This document shows, piece by piece, positions 19,301-26,483 of a stretch of DNA of 51,413 nucleotides. Both the position numbers and the translations under genes were made by a program. The number at the start of each line of letters is the position of its first letter. Position 1 is the stretch's first letter. Location: positions 1 through 51,413 of the forward strand of contig JALSUP010000193.1 of NCBI GenBank assembly GCA_027071315.1, written 5' to 3'. This DNA comes from Sulfurovum sp. Lineage in GTDB: Bacteria > Campylobacterota > Campylobacteria > Campylobacterales > Sulfurovaceae. The notes under the pieces are model-generated. The model saw only the letters and a list, made by a program, of their open reading frames with translations, was not told the DNA's origin and ran no database searches.

Positions 19301-20721
19301 CAGTTAAACTTGTCTCAACAGCAGGTGTTGGAACCATTGCCGCAGGTGTGGCAAAAGCCTATGCCGATAAAATTATTATTTCCGGAGCGGACGGTGGTAC
19401 AGGTGCGGCACCTATCGGTTCCATTCGATTTGCAGGTAACCCCTGGGAACTTGGACTCATAGAAGCACACAATGCACTCAAAGCAAACAAGCTCAGAGGA
19501 CAGGTAAGGCTTGAAACCGATGGTGGCCTTAAAACAGGACTGGATGTTGTCAAAGCAGCCATTCTTGGGGCAGAAGAGTTTGCCTTTGGTACCGGTGCTT
19601 TGGTACTTGTCGGTTGTATCATGCTTCGTGTCTGTCACCTCAATACCTGTGGTGTAGGGGTTGCAACACAAGATCCGCATCTGCGTGAACGCTTTACGGG
19701 TAATGTCGAGAAAGTCGTCAATTACTTTACGCTTATAGCTGAAGAGGTAAGAGAAATTCTTGCAGAACTCGGTTACACCTCTCTTGAAGAGATCGTCGGT
19801 AAAAATGAACTCTTTGAAGTGATCGATGATGAATTTGCAAAAAAATTCAACTTTGAAGAGCTGCTCTATAAACTTGACGGTGTGAACACTTGTCAGGTTC
19901 CATTCAACGAACCGTATGATCAAAATGAGTATGAGCAGGCACTTGTAAAAGAGCTTATGCCGACCATTGAAGATCCGTCTACACCGATCGTTCTGAACAA
20001 AGAGATCTCCAACCTGAACCGATCATTTGCCACACGTATCTCCGGTGAGATCGCAGCACGTCACGGTAATGCAGGACTTCCGGACGGGACGATCACCCTT
20101 AACATGAAAGGAACTGCCGGTCAGTCACTCGGTGCCTTTATGTCAAAAGGAATCAACATCAACATTGATGGTGCAGGTAACGACTATATTGGTAAAGGTA
20201 TGAATGGTGGTCAGATCGTGATTAGCGCTGAAAAAGCCGGTGCTGACTTTGCACTGGGTGGAAATACCTGTCTTTACGGTGCGACCGGCGGTACATTGTA
20301 TGTACATGGTCAGGTCGGTGAGCGTTTTGCTGTGCGTAACTCGGGTGCAACAACTGTGGTTGAAGGTACAGGAGACCACCCTTGTGAATACATGACAGGT
20401 GGTGTGGCTGTCATTCTTGGTAAAACAGGTGTGAACTTTGGTGCAGGTATGACAGGCGGTAAAGCCTTTGTGTATGATGAAGTAGGGGACCTTTATGAAA
20501 AAGTGAACCCTGAACTTGTTGAACCGTTACGTATTGATACCGATGAGTGGGATTCTGAAATGTTTGAACTCAAAGCACTCTTGAAAGACTACCTTGAAAA
20601 AACAGGGTCAAAACGTGCCGCATACATTTTAGAAAACTTTAGAACAGAAATGCGTAAATTCTGGATGGTGGCACCACGTGGTATCAAACCGACGATCATC
20701 GCAGATAAAAAAGGTGAGTAA
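16303..20721 (+). CDS. gltB: Glutamate synthase large subunit
   Basis: This 1472-residue enzyme transfers the amide of glutamine to 2-oxoglutarate, giving two glutamates. Domains in order: class II glutamine amidotransferase whose nucleophile is Cys12 (KDNCGFGLLAS) after an 11-residue propeptide; central domain; FMN-binding synthase domain about 780-1180 with GEGGEDPARYG and ADGGTGAAPIGSI; 3Fe-4S cysteines in LVGCIMLRVCHLNTCGVG near residue 1105-1117; and the C-terminal GXGXG beta-helix domain (about 1230-1430, GKGMNGGQIVIS). The start follows AAGGTTGGAAT. No small subunit gltD is adjacent, so the electron-donating partner must be elsewhere, or ferredoxin is used. Confidence 0.97.
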   Translation: MQDLFTSFKDNCGFGLLASIDNKPSHKNLEDAITSLSRMMHRGAIGADGKTGDGSGLLLSLPKSFFEKKAADEGVFLPEIYAVAMVFSNKESDFDVITRVCQNNDLRVIYTRTVPVDTNALGEQALASLPTMKQVFVVPSSAVAVNRFEAMIYLSRKEIEAELKEDETFYIPSFSTSVISYKGLVMPTHIKEFYKDLAEPDFKISFCLFHQRFSTNTLPQWKLAQPFRMIAHNGEINSVTANRFNVAAKMATVKSEVFTDEEMTRLKDVIQNGMSDSASLDNFMEFLRVNGMDFFKAARSLVPAPWHNAPHMDSDVRAFYEYASTCFEPWDGPAAVSMTDGRFIGCVLDRNGLRPAKYIRTTDNRLLISSEYGVLEVPEDEIVERGRLQSGEMMGIDLKYGKLLKSNEIDNYLKVTNPYNKWLGKNMSYLQEHVPQAHAEECVQDPKDMVSKQRYFNYTLEVMREVIRPMIAEGKETTGAMGDDTPIAAFSNEQRNFTDFFKQKFAQVTNPPIDPIREKTVTSLNTGFGPVQNILADDPEHAKRLKTVLPVMSAEKFALLKEFGNEKDEKFDPAYKTGEYSTAYTNDLKGSLDTLIEMVIADVRDNGVRTIILDDRSLNADNKVIPMLMVVGRLSSALLDAELRQLTSIVAVTGEVFDPHSAATMLSFGAASLYPYLLYYTVEQVTEVDPADMKMVLKRFRRAMGAGLLKIMSKMGISTLSSYRNSRLFDVIGLDREIVSECFAGTEGLLPGLGYEDIDARLNTNHQRAYTTAFEGKKNALYKGGFYKYKRGEEFHDFSRPTISAIQKSALTGSKEDYEEVKRLVNKRDKKFIRDFYELKSDRKAISVNEVEPLSEIFKRFSTAAMSMGSISQEAHETLAVAMNKIGAKSNSGEGGEDPARYGTEKNSSIKQVASGRFGVTPEYLRSATEIQIKVAQGAKPGEGGQLPGSKVSPLIASLRFTKPGVTLISPPPHHDIYSIEDLAQLIFDMKQINPNARVAVKLVSTAGVGTIAAGVAKAYADKIIISGADGGTGAAPIGSIRFAGNPWELGLIEAHNALKANKLRGQVRLETDGGLKTGLDVVKAAILGAEEFAFGTGALVLVGCIMLRVCHLNTCGVGVATQDPHLRERFTGNVEKVVNYFTLIAEEVREILAELGYTSLEEIVGKNELFEVIDDEFAKKFNFEELLYKLDGVNTCQVPFNEPYDQNEYEQALVKELMPTIEDPSTPIVLNKEISNLNRSFATRISGEIAARHGNAGLPDGTITLNMKGTAGQSLGAFMSKGININIDGAGNDYIGKGMNGGQIVISAEKAGADFALGGNTCLYGATGGTLYVHGQVGERFAVRNSGATTVVEGTGDHPCEYMTGGVAVILGKTGVNFGAGMTGGKAFVYDEVGDLYEKVNPELVEPLRIDTDEWDSEMFELKALLKDYLEKTGSKRAAYILENFRTEMRKFWMVAPRGIKPTIIADKKGE

Positions 20722-20729
20722 GTAAGACT

Positions 20730-21455
20730 ATGACAGCTTTTACGCAAGCATGCATTAAAGCAAATGAAGAGATCTCTCTGGCAATGAAAGAGGGCTTCGA
20801 AGCTTCCTGGTTTGAAAAAACGGAAGTGGGTGCCGGAGGAGATGTCTCTTCCAAACTTGACCTTTTTGCTGAAGCTGTCTTTGTAAAACACCTCTCCTCT
20901 TTTGGACACATTGAGTCAGAAGAGTCGGGCATCATAGGTGAGGGTGATGTGAAGATCATCATCGACCCTATAGACGGCTCTTCCAATGCACTCTCTCTTT
21001 TTCCTTTTTACGGTACTTCCGTTGCCAAAGTCAATGCCAACGGTCTTTTGGATGTGGCCATTGTCTGTAACCTTGCCAACGGAGATGTCTTTCTCAAAGA
21101 TGAAAATTCAGAAGTGCTGCAGGGAAAACTCTTCTCTGACACTTACCATGCACCCCTAAGCTCACCCCATTCTGAGATCGGTCTTTTTGAAAAGGCGTAT
21201 GCCCATCCGGAGTTGGTCGCTTTGCTGGACCGGGAGGGACTCAAGTTTAGAGCACCGGGAGCCGTTGCCCTCTCATTATCGTATGCAAGAACGGTGGATT
21301 ATGTCCTTTTTATAGGGGCGTTCCGAATCTATGATTTTGCCGCAGGTTTGGCACTTTGTGAAGGCCTTGAAGTGATTGTTGAGGCGGATTATGTTATAGT
21401 ATCGAAAGATAAAGCAATCGCAGAAAAAATTGAAAAACTAATTCATCAGTTATAG
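20730..21455 (+). CDS. Inositol monophosphatase family protein
   Basis: 241 residues with the IMPase superfamily metal site: HIESEESGIIGEG, the core IIDPIDGSSNALSLFPFYGTSVA (DPIDGS), and a C-terminal FRIYDFAAGLALCEG in place of the usual WDxAAG. It is a Mg-dependent, Li-sensitive phosphatase by family; the substrate (inositol phosphate, fructose bisphosphate or PAP) cannot be told from the sequence. A separate cysQ is present at 4681, so PAP is less likely. It begins 8 bp after gltB and ends 8 bp before accD. Confidence 0.82.
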   Translation: MTAFTQACIKANEEISLAMKEGFEASWFEKTEVGAGGDVSSKLDLFAEAVFVKHLSSFGHIESEESGIIGEGDVKIIIDPIDGSSNALSLFPFYGTSVAKVNANGLLDVAIVCNLANGDVFLKDENSEVLQGKLFSDTYHAPLSSPHSEIGLFEKAYAHPELVALLDREGLKFRAPGAVALSLSYARTVDYVLFIGAFRIYDFAAGLALCEGLEVIVEADYVIVSKDKAIAEKIEKLIHQL

Positions 21456-21463
21456 GAGAAAAT

Positions 21464-22360
21464 ATGTTCGGCAGCCTTTTTAACAATATTAAAAAAGAGA
21501 CAAAAGAAGAGAACCCAAATCAATGGATAAAGTGTCCGAAGTGTACATCTCTGATGTTCTACAAAGAGGTAGAATCAAAACAGAATGTCTGTCCAAAATG
21601 TAACCATCACTTCCGTATCTCTGCTGCAAAACGTATTGCTTCCATTGCAGATGAAGGTTCATTTGTAGAGTTCGATACTACATTGGCACCGGTAGATCCT
21701 CTTAAATTTTCAGATAAAAAATCATACAAGAAACGTTTGGAAGAGGCAAAAGCCAAAACAGGTAAAACCTCTTCAGTCATGAGCGGTTCCTGTACCATCG
21801 GCTCCAACCCTGTAGAGTTAGTGGTATTTGACTTCTCATTTATGGGTGGTTCATTAGGGTCCGTTGAGGGTGAAAAGATCGTGCGTGCCGTTGACAGAGC
21901 CATTGCCAATCACTGTGGTGTCATCATTGTTTCTGCTTCAGGTGGGGCAAGAATGCAGGAGAGTACCTATGCCTTACTGCAAATGTCTAAAACGTCAGCG
22001 GCATTGAACAGACTGCACCATAAAGGGCTTCCGTTCATTTCCATTTTAACTGACCCTACCATGGGTGGTGTTTCAGCTTCTTTTGCGATGCTGGGTGACA
22101 TTATCATGGCAGAACCGGATGCACTCATCGGTTTTGCAGGTCAAAGAGTCATTAAGCAGACGGTTGGGGTAGACCTTCCGGAAGGCTTCCAGCGTTCAGA
22201 ATTCCTGCTTGAACACGGACTGATCGATATGATCGTCGATCGTTGTGAGATGCATCAGACTTTAGCGGACCTTTTAACACTTTTTGCTAAAAAGCAGCCT
22301 GTAGAAGCAGAAGTGACGGAAAGTGCTGAAACTGAAGAAGTTGCAGTCTTGGAAGAGTAA
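21464..22360 (+). CDS. accD: Acetyl-CoA carboxylase carboxyltransferase subunit beta
   Basis: This 298-residue subunit transfers the carboxyl group from biotin carboxyl carrier protein to acetyl-CoA, committing carbon to fatty acid synthesis, together with AccA. The N-terminal zinc ribbon is clear (WIKCPKCTSLMFY and NVCPKCNHHF, four Cys). The crotonase-like core has SGGARMQESTYALLQMSKT and LTDPTMGGVSASFAMLGD. The C-terminal tail is Glu-rich. A good GGAG ribosome binding site precedes the ATG. Confidence 0.97.
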   Translation: MFGSLFNNIKKETKEENPNQWIKCPKCTSLMFYKEVESKQNVCPKCNHHFRISAAKRIASIADEGSFVEFDTTLAPVDPLKFSDKKSYKKRLEEAKAKTGKTSSVMSGSCTIGSNPVELVVFDFSFMGGSLGSVEGEKIVRAVDRAIANHCGVIIVSASGGARMQESTYALLQMSKTSAALNRLHHKGLPFISILTDPTMGGVSASFAMLGDIIMAEPDALIGFAGQRVIKQTVGVDLPEGFQRSEFLLEHGLIDMIVDRCEMHQTLADLLTLFAKKQPVEAEVTESAETEEVAVLEE

Positions 22361-22369
22361 GCTTAGCAG

Positions 22370-22597
22370 CTATGAGTCTTTTGCGATCATAGCCAAATAG
22401 ACTTTTTCCACCTTCTCCCTTGCCCAAGGGGTTTTTCTTAAAAATTTCAAACATGAGTTAATAGACGGGTCGAACTTCAGACAGTTAATGTTGACAAATT
22501 CTGCCAGCGTATCCCAGCCATAGTGTTCTACCAGTTCATTTAGTATGATCTTGAGGGTTTTCCCGTGCAGTGGATTGTTGCTGTGTGTGTCACTCAT
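22370..22597 (-). CDS. VF530/DUF2132 family protein
   Basis: A 75-residue protein with the whole DUF2132 (VF530) motif: [50 protein letters not shown]. The family is a small helical fold with proposed DNA binding, without an established role. I start at ATG 22597 (MSDTHSNN), which has AAAGGA 6 nt upstream; an in-frame extension to 22666 lacks both conservation and a binding site. It converges on accD, with only 9 bp between the stops. Confidence 0.85.
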   Translation of the reverse strand: MSDTHSNNPLHGKTLKIILNELVEHYGWDTLAEFVNINCLKFDPSINSCLKFLRKTPWAREKVEKVYLAMIAKDS

Positions 22598-22718
22598 ATG
22601 TATCCTTTGAAAGTATTTTAGCGAAATTTTGGTATGAAAAGTACTGAATATTCCCATATTATCCACCTGTTAACCATTCATTTTTCATGTATACATCTTA
22701 GAGTGTTATACTTCAATT

Positions 22719-22891
22719 AAGAAAGAGAGAGTTTCTCTTTCACTAGATGTTAAGAGTTTGTTTTACTCCTTGTCCAAATTTGTAAACTTCCTTGTTTGCT
22801 CTTGGCATCAACTACTAAAAGAGCGGCTTTTTTTCATATTTCCCTTCCTTGTTTTTATATGATTCCTTGTTTAGCCGCTCTTCTTTCTTTT
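22719..22891 (+). ncRNA. Candidate small RNA in the 22598-22964 intergenic gap
   Basis: This gap of 367 bp has no convincing gene. It holds an extended -10 element TGTTATACT (22704-22712). A hairpin GAAAGAGA/TCTCTTTC follows (22721-22728/22734-22741), then four copies of TCCTTGT (22767, 22789, 22846, 22864). A 9-bp stem AGAGCGGCT (22820-22828) / AGCCGCTCT (22873-22881) encloses two of the copies and runs into a pyrimidine tract rich in T (22881-22891) that could end transcription. TCCTT is complementary to Shine-Dalgarno sequences. The opposite strand instead shows ACAAGGA four times, close to the CsrA-binding consensus. Expression and strand are unproven. Confidence 0.35.
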
Positions 22892-22930
22892 CCCCTCTCT
22901 TAATTAACGTGATAGAAACGGACTTTTTGC

Positions 22931-22964
22931 TATAATCCAATGAATTTATGTGCAAAGGTTTAGT
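22931..22964 (+). promoter_or_regulatory. Promoter and start region of the UbiD-type decarboxylase gene
   Basis: TATAAT at 22931-22936, 28 bp before ATG 22965. An AAAGG element at 22954-22958 supports that ATG over the in-frame GTG at 22950. Confidence 0.5.
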
Positions 22965-24788
22965 ATGCAAGATGTAGTACAGTGGCTTAAAGATAACGGG
23001 AATTTAAAAATCATAGATGAAGCACTTGATGTGGAGCTTGAAATCCCTCATGTGGCGTATGTGGAAGTAAAGAAAGAGGATTCCAGACCTATTCTTTTTA
23101 CCAACCCTGTGAACAAGGCTAAAGGCATTGAGTATGATATGCCTGTACTTATGAATATCTTTGCAAACAAAGCATTGACAGAGAAGATCTTCGGAAAGCA
23201 CCCTGATGCTGTGGCAGAGGGGATAGAAGAACTGCTGAAGCTCAAACCGCCTAAAACATTTAAAGCCAAATTGGCGATGATCCCTAAACTTTTCTCTTTA
23301 AAAAATGTCTTCCCGAAGCGTTTGAAGTTTAGAGGAGAGTGTCAGGAAATCATCATCCCAAAAGAAGAAGTTGATCTTGACAAACTGCCTATTTTAAAGA
23401 CCTGGGAAGAGGATGGAGGGCCGTTCATTACCATGGGACAGGTCTATACCCAGAGTCTTGATGGTGAAATGCAGAATCTTGGTATGTACCGTTTACAGCA
23501 ATATGACAAAAACAGACTGGGAATGCACTGGCAGATACACAAAGATGCCTCTCACTTTTTCGACCAGTATCAGAAAGCCGGAAAGAAGATGCCGGTAACA
23601 GTCGCCATCGGTGGTGACCCGCTTTACATCTGGTGTGGTCAGGCACCCATGCCTCACGGGATGTTTGAAATGCTTCTCTACGGTTTTGTACGCAATAAAA
23701 ATGCCCAGTTGGTTAAGTCAATTACTAACGATATTCATATTCCACGTGATGTAGACATTGTCATAGAAGGTTTTGTGGACCCTGAACTGACAGAGATCGA
23801 AGGTCCCTTTGGTGACCACACGGGTTACTATACACTTAAAGAGCCTTTCCCTGTGATGGATGTTGAGACGATCACCATGAAAAAGAACCCGGTTTTTGCA
23901 GCCACTGTGGTAGGAAAACCGCCTTTGGAAGATAAATACATGGGTTGGGCGACAGAGCGTGTTTTTTTACCAATGCTCAAGCCAATGGCTCCAGACCTTA
24001 TAGACTACAATATGCCGGAGAACGGTGTCTTCCATAACCTCATTATGGCAAAGATGAAAACACTTTATGAAGGCCATGCAATGCAGTTCATGCATGCATT
24101 CTGGGGTGTGGGGCAGATGTCATTTGTGAAGCATGCACTTTTCGTGGGTGAAGATGCACCTGATCTGGAAGAGAGCGAAGCACTTACTAAACATATACTC
24201 AACAGACTGAGTCCTGAAAATGTCTTCATCACCAAAGGTATCGTCGACCATCTCGACCACTCCTCTGCTAAGCAGTTTGTGGGAGGAAAGCTGGGTGTTG
24301 ATGCCACAGGTGAAGAAGTAGAAGAGGGGGTAGAGACACTGCTGACAGACAGTGAACTGCTCGAAAAGATACAGGAGATCAATGCTAATGTCCTAGAGTT
24401 AAAACAGTACTTTACCGAAACAAAAAACCCTGTCTGTGTCATTAGCGTCAATAAAAAGAAATCTCAACTCAAGATGATCAAAAAGCTCAAGGTTTTAAAG
24501 GAACACATCAAAGTGCTCATTATTGTAGACAAAGCCAATAACGACATTGAAGATCTCTACATGCTGGTTTGGCGTGTGGTTAATAATATTGATGCCAGTC
24601 GTGATGTTGTTTTGGAGCCGTTCATTGCTGTTGATGCCACCAACAAGGGTGAAGTAGACGGTTTTGAACGTGAATGGCCGGGGGATACATTCTGTACGAA
24701 ATCAGTATTGGATGATCTGCAGAAAAAAGGTTTGATCGATATTGATGAAAAGTTTATTAAAGAGTTTGGGTTGTTGCCGTTTACATAA
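22965..24788 (+). CDS. UbiD-family decarboxylase, probably menaquinone biosynthesis (futalosine pathway)
   Basis: A 607-residue UbiD-type enzyme using prenylated FMN. Recognisable segments are GGPFITMGQVYTQS, the NLGMYRLQQYDKNRLGMHWQIHKDA motif that binds prFMN and metal, VTVAIGGDPLYIWCGQAPMPHGM, EGPFGDHTGYYTLKEPFPVMDVE (catalytic Glu region), and FWGVGQMSFVKHALF. Its length and the long C-terminal part fit the SCO4490-like menaquinone decarboxylases rather than E. coli UbiD; Campylobacterota use menaquinone made by this route. No other mqn gene is adjacent. The structured repeat begins just after its stop. Confidence 0.85.
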   Translation: MQDVVQWLKDNGNLKIIDEALDVELEIPHVAYVEVKKEDSRPILFTNPVNKAKGIEYDMPVLMNIFANKALTEKIFGKHPDAVAEGIEELLKLKPPKTFKAKLAMIPKLFSLKNVFPKRLKFRGECQEIIIPKEEVDLDKLPILKTWEEDGGPFITMGQVYTQSLDGEMQNLGMYRLQQYDKNRLGMHWQIHKDASHFFDQYQKAGKKMPVTVAIGGDPLYIWCGQAPMPHGMFEMLLYGFVRNKNAQLVKSITNDIHIPRDVDIVIEGFVDPELTEIEGPFGDHTGYYTLKEPFPVMDVETITMKKNPVFAATVVGKPPLEDKYMGWATERVFLPMLKPMAPDLIDYNMPENGVFHNLIMAKMKTLYEGHAMQFMHAFWGVGQMSFVKHALFVGEDAPDLEESEALTKHILNRLSPENVFITKGIVDHLDHSSAKQFVGGKLGVDATGEEVEEGVETLLTDSELLEKIQEINANVLELKQYFTETKNPVCVISVNKKKSQLKMIKKLKVLKEHIKVLIIVDKANNDIEDLYMLVWRVVNNIDASRDVVLEPFIAVDATNKGEVDGFEREWPGDTFCTKSVLDDLQKKGLIDIDEKFIKEFGLLPFT

Positions 24789-24794
24789 TTTAAA

Positions 24795-24954
24795 GGTGCG
24801 TGTTTACGCACCCTACGCGAAAGCAATTAGACATCAATCACACGAAGTGTGCCTGTCTCTCTGAACGACCTTATAAACTAAGTGATTCGAGAAGAGAGAC
24901 GATTTTTTGCTTCGTTTTTTCTAAAAAAATGAAGAGAGAAACAACGCCACAATT
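24795..24954 (+). repeat. Structured intergenic repeat, copy 1 (downstream of the decarboxylase)
   Basis: In order: head hairpin GGTGCG/CGCACC (24796-24813); conserved ACGCGAAAGCAATTAG; stem P1 CACAC-gaa-GTGTG (24840-24852); stem P2 GTCTCTCT (24856-24863) with AGAGAGAC (24894-24901) around a 30-nt interior beginning GAACG and ending GATTCGAGA; then GATTTTTTGCTTCG and T-rich sequence; and an end block (24924-24954) finishing AACAACGCCACAAT. A second copy in the opposite orientation lies at 26276-26475. P1 and P2 differ between copies but stay base-paired. The gap 24789-25103 holds this element and the peroxiredoxin promoter, no gene. Confidence 0.8.
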
Positions 24955-25060
24955 TAAATGAGTGGAAACACCAAATCCCCAAAAATCTCAAATGGGATAA
25001 AAATAAGACTATTCTTATCCTATTTCCCCATTTATTAATTATTCATTAAAGAAATCTCGC

Positions 25061-25087
25061 TAAAATTCTCAAGTAATAAAAATTATT
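25061..25087 (+). promoter_or_regulatory. Peroxiredoxin promoter with candidate PerR-type operator
   Basis: TAAAAT at 25061-25066 may be the -10. Immediately downstream AATAA-AAA-TTATT (25075-25087) is a perfect AT-rich inverted repeat, similar in style to PerR/Fur operators, in the leader of the peroxiredoxin gene. The nearby PerR-like gene makes autoregulated peroxide control plausible, but the motif is short and AT-rich. Confidence 0.3.
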
Positions 25088-25103
25088 CTTTAAGGATTTA
25101 AAT

Positions 25104-25700
25104 ATGTTAGTAACAAAAAAAGCTCCAGATTTCACAGCAGCAGCTGTACTTGCCGATGGTCAAATTGTAGAAGACTTCAACCTCATGGAAAACCTGGGTG
25201 AAAAAGGTGCAGTATTGTTCTTTTACCCACTGGATTTCACATTCGTATGTCCATCTGAGATCATTGCATTCTCACACAGAGCAAAAGAATTTAGAGAAAG
25301 AGGCGTGAACATCATTGGTGTTTCTGTAGACTCTCAATTCTCACACTTTGCATGGAGAGAAACACCTGTCGCTGAAGGTGGAATCGGAAGAGTTGATATG
25401 CCACTTGTTGCTGACCTTTCCAAGCAAATTGCCAGAGACTATGACGTTCTTCTTGACGAAGCAGTCGCATTGAGAGGTTCATTCCTTATTGATGCTGACG
25501 GTACAGTAAGACATGCCGTTATCAATGACCTTCCACTGGGTAGAAACATTGACGAAATGATCAGAATGGTAGACACAATGTTGTTTACAAATGAGCATGG
25601 TGAAGTTTGTCCTGCCGGTTGGGTTAAGGGTGACGAAGGTATGAAAGCAGACACAGAAGGTGTTGCTGAATATCTTGCAAAACACGAAGGCGACCTCTAG
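25104..25700 (+). CDS. Typical 2-Cys peroxiredoxin (AhpC/TSA family)
   Basis: A 198-residue peroxiredoxin that reduces hydrogen peroxide and organic peroxides. The peroxidatic Cys is in FYPLDFTFVCPSEI (about residue 52) and the resolving Cys in GEVCPAGWVKGDEG near residue 172, so it forms intersubunit disulfides. Arg in ALRGSFLIDADGTVRH also fits. AAGGA lies before the ATG. It is followed by a hairpin terminator and then a PerR-like regulator gene, which suggests peroxide-responsive control. No AhpF-type reductase is nearby. Confidence 0.95.
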   Translation: MLVTKKAPDFTAAAVLADGQIVEDFNLMENLGEKGAVLFFYPLDFTFVCPSEIIAFSHRAKEFRERGVNIIGVSVDSQFSHFAWRETPVAEGGIGRVDMPLVADLSKQIARDYDVLLDEAVALRGSFLIDADGTVRHAVINDLPLGRNIDEMIRMVDTMLFTNEHGEVCPAGWVKGDEGMKADTEGVAEYLAKHEGDL

Positions 25701-25710
25701 TCGTCATATA

Positions 25711-25728
25711 GGGTGGGTTTACCCACCT
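25711..25728 (+). terminator. Hairpin after the peroxiredoxin gene
   Basis: GGTGGG-TTTA-CCCACC (25712-25727) starts 11 bp after the stop codon, with only a weak T tract. It is the same kind of hairpin as the head of the structured repeat at 24796, so it may be a solo relic of that element. Confidence 0.55.
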
Positions 25729-25789
25729 TATCAATATTAACAATACATACATAAGTTTACTGTGTAGATTTTTTTATGTATTCCAAAGG

Positions 25790-26215
25790 ATGAAAATGAC
25801 CGATTATGCCAGACTGCTTAAAGAGAATGGTCTCAAAGCAACATTTCAGCGTATGAGTATTCTGGAAGTGGCCGATAAACACGGTCACATATCGGTCGAA
25901 GATATTTATGATGAAGTCATCAAAGTACATCCTTCTATCTCCCTTGCGACTATTTATAAAAATATTATTTTAATGGTTGAGAAGATGGTATTGGTGGAAG
26001 TGCCTATTGCAGGTAAAAAACCAAAATATGAACTTGCTAAGTCTGACCATATTCATCTCGTTTGTACAGAGTGTGGTGAGGTGGAAGATAAGCCTTGCAT
26101 CAGTACGACAGATAAAGTCTTTTTAGCATTGACTTCTCAGGAACATTTTAAAATTAACAGACGGCAGGTTAATTTGTATGGGGTTTGTGAGGGGTGTCAG
26201 AGTTTAGTGTCATAA
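25790..26215 (+). CDS. Fur-family regulator, PerR-like
   Basis: A 141-residue protein with the Fur fold: an N-terminal winged helix (LKATFQRMSILEVADKHGHISVEDIYDEVIK, SLATIYKNI) and a C-terminal dimerisation domain with the regulatory metal motif KSDHIHLVCTECG. The structural zinc site is CTEC plus CEGC. Its place beside a peroxiredoxin gene and its short length favour a PerR-type peroxide sensor over Fur. The ATG at 25790 overlaps a strong AAAGGATGA. Confidence 0.85.
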   Translation: MKMTDYARLLKENGLKATFQRMSILEVADKHGHISVEDIYDEVIKVHPSISLATIYKNIILMVEKMVLVEVPIAGKKPKYELAKSDHIHLVCTECGEVEDKPCISTTDKVFLALTSQEHFKINRRQVNLYGVCEGCQSLVS

Positions 26216-26225
26216 TGGTTGTTTT

Positions 26226-26241
26226 GATGGCTGAATCCATC
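26226..26241 (+). terminator. Hairpin after the PerR-like gene
   Basis: GATGG-ctgaat-CCATC starts 10 bp after the stop and is followed by GTTGTTTCTTTTG. It is short, but the position and T-rich tail fit an intrinsic terminator. Confidence 0.45.
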
Positions 26242-26275
26242 GTTGTTTCTTTTGTTTAAATTCCCTCTTATTTTT

Positions 26276-26475
26276 ATTGTGGTGTTGTTTCTCTCTTCAT
26301 TTTTTTCTCAAAGAGAGTGATGACTACGTCACCGCTTCGCTTCACTAAAGAAAAAACGAAGCAAAAAATCGTCGTGGCTCTCGAATCGCTATCGCTTTCA
26401 AGGGCGTTCGCCACGACAGAGCACGCGTTGCGTGATTAATGGCTAATTGCTTTCGCGTGGGGTGGAATTTCCCAC
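26276..26475 (-). repeat. Structured intergenic repeat, copy 2 (downstream of yggS, inverted relative to copy 1)
   Basis: Read on the minus strand from just after the yggS stop: a GTGG/CCAC head hairpin; ACGCGAAAGCAATTAG as in copy 1; P1 CACGC-aac-GCGTG (26434-26422); P2 GTCGTGGC (26417-26410) with GCCACGAC (26378-26371) around an interior again starting GAACG and ending GATTCGAGA; then the same GATTTTTTGCTTCG tract; an extra segment of about 40 bp with its own small hairpin (26307-26346); and the end block (26306-26276), one mismatch in 31 from copy 1. Confidence 0.8.
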
Positions 26476-26483
26476 ACTAATCT

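Noticed and set aside
20730-21455. A second cysQ
   Set aside because: The DPIDGS core fits the broad inositol-phosphatase superfamily, but the C-terminal motif (YDFAAG) and distance from the sulfate genes do not support PAP specificity; a clear cysQ exists at 4681.
22844-22870. Short minus-strand frame starting ATGAAAAAAAGC after AAGGAAGGG in the 22598-22964 gap
   Set aside because: It ends after nine codons and lies in the stem of the candidate RNA; a peptide cannot be supported.
24795-26475. Inverted copies of the repeat as the ends of a composite transposon carrying the peroxiredoxin and PerR genes
   Set aside because: No transposase, no target-site duplication visible, and each copy begins at the stop codon of its own upstream gene, which fits independent 3'-end elements better.
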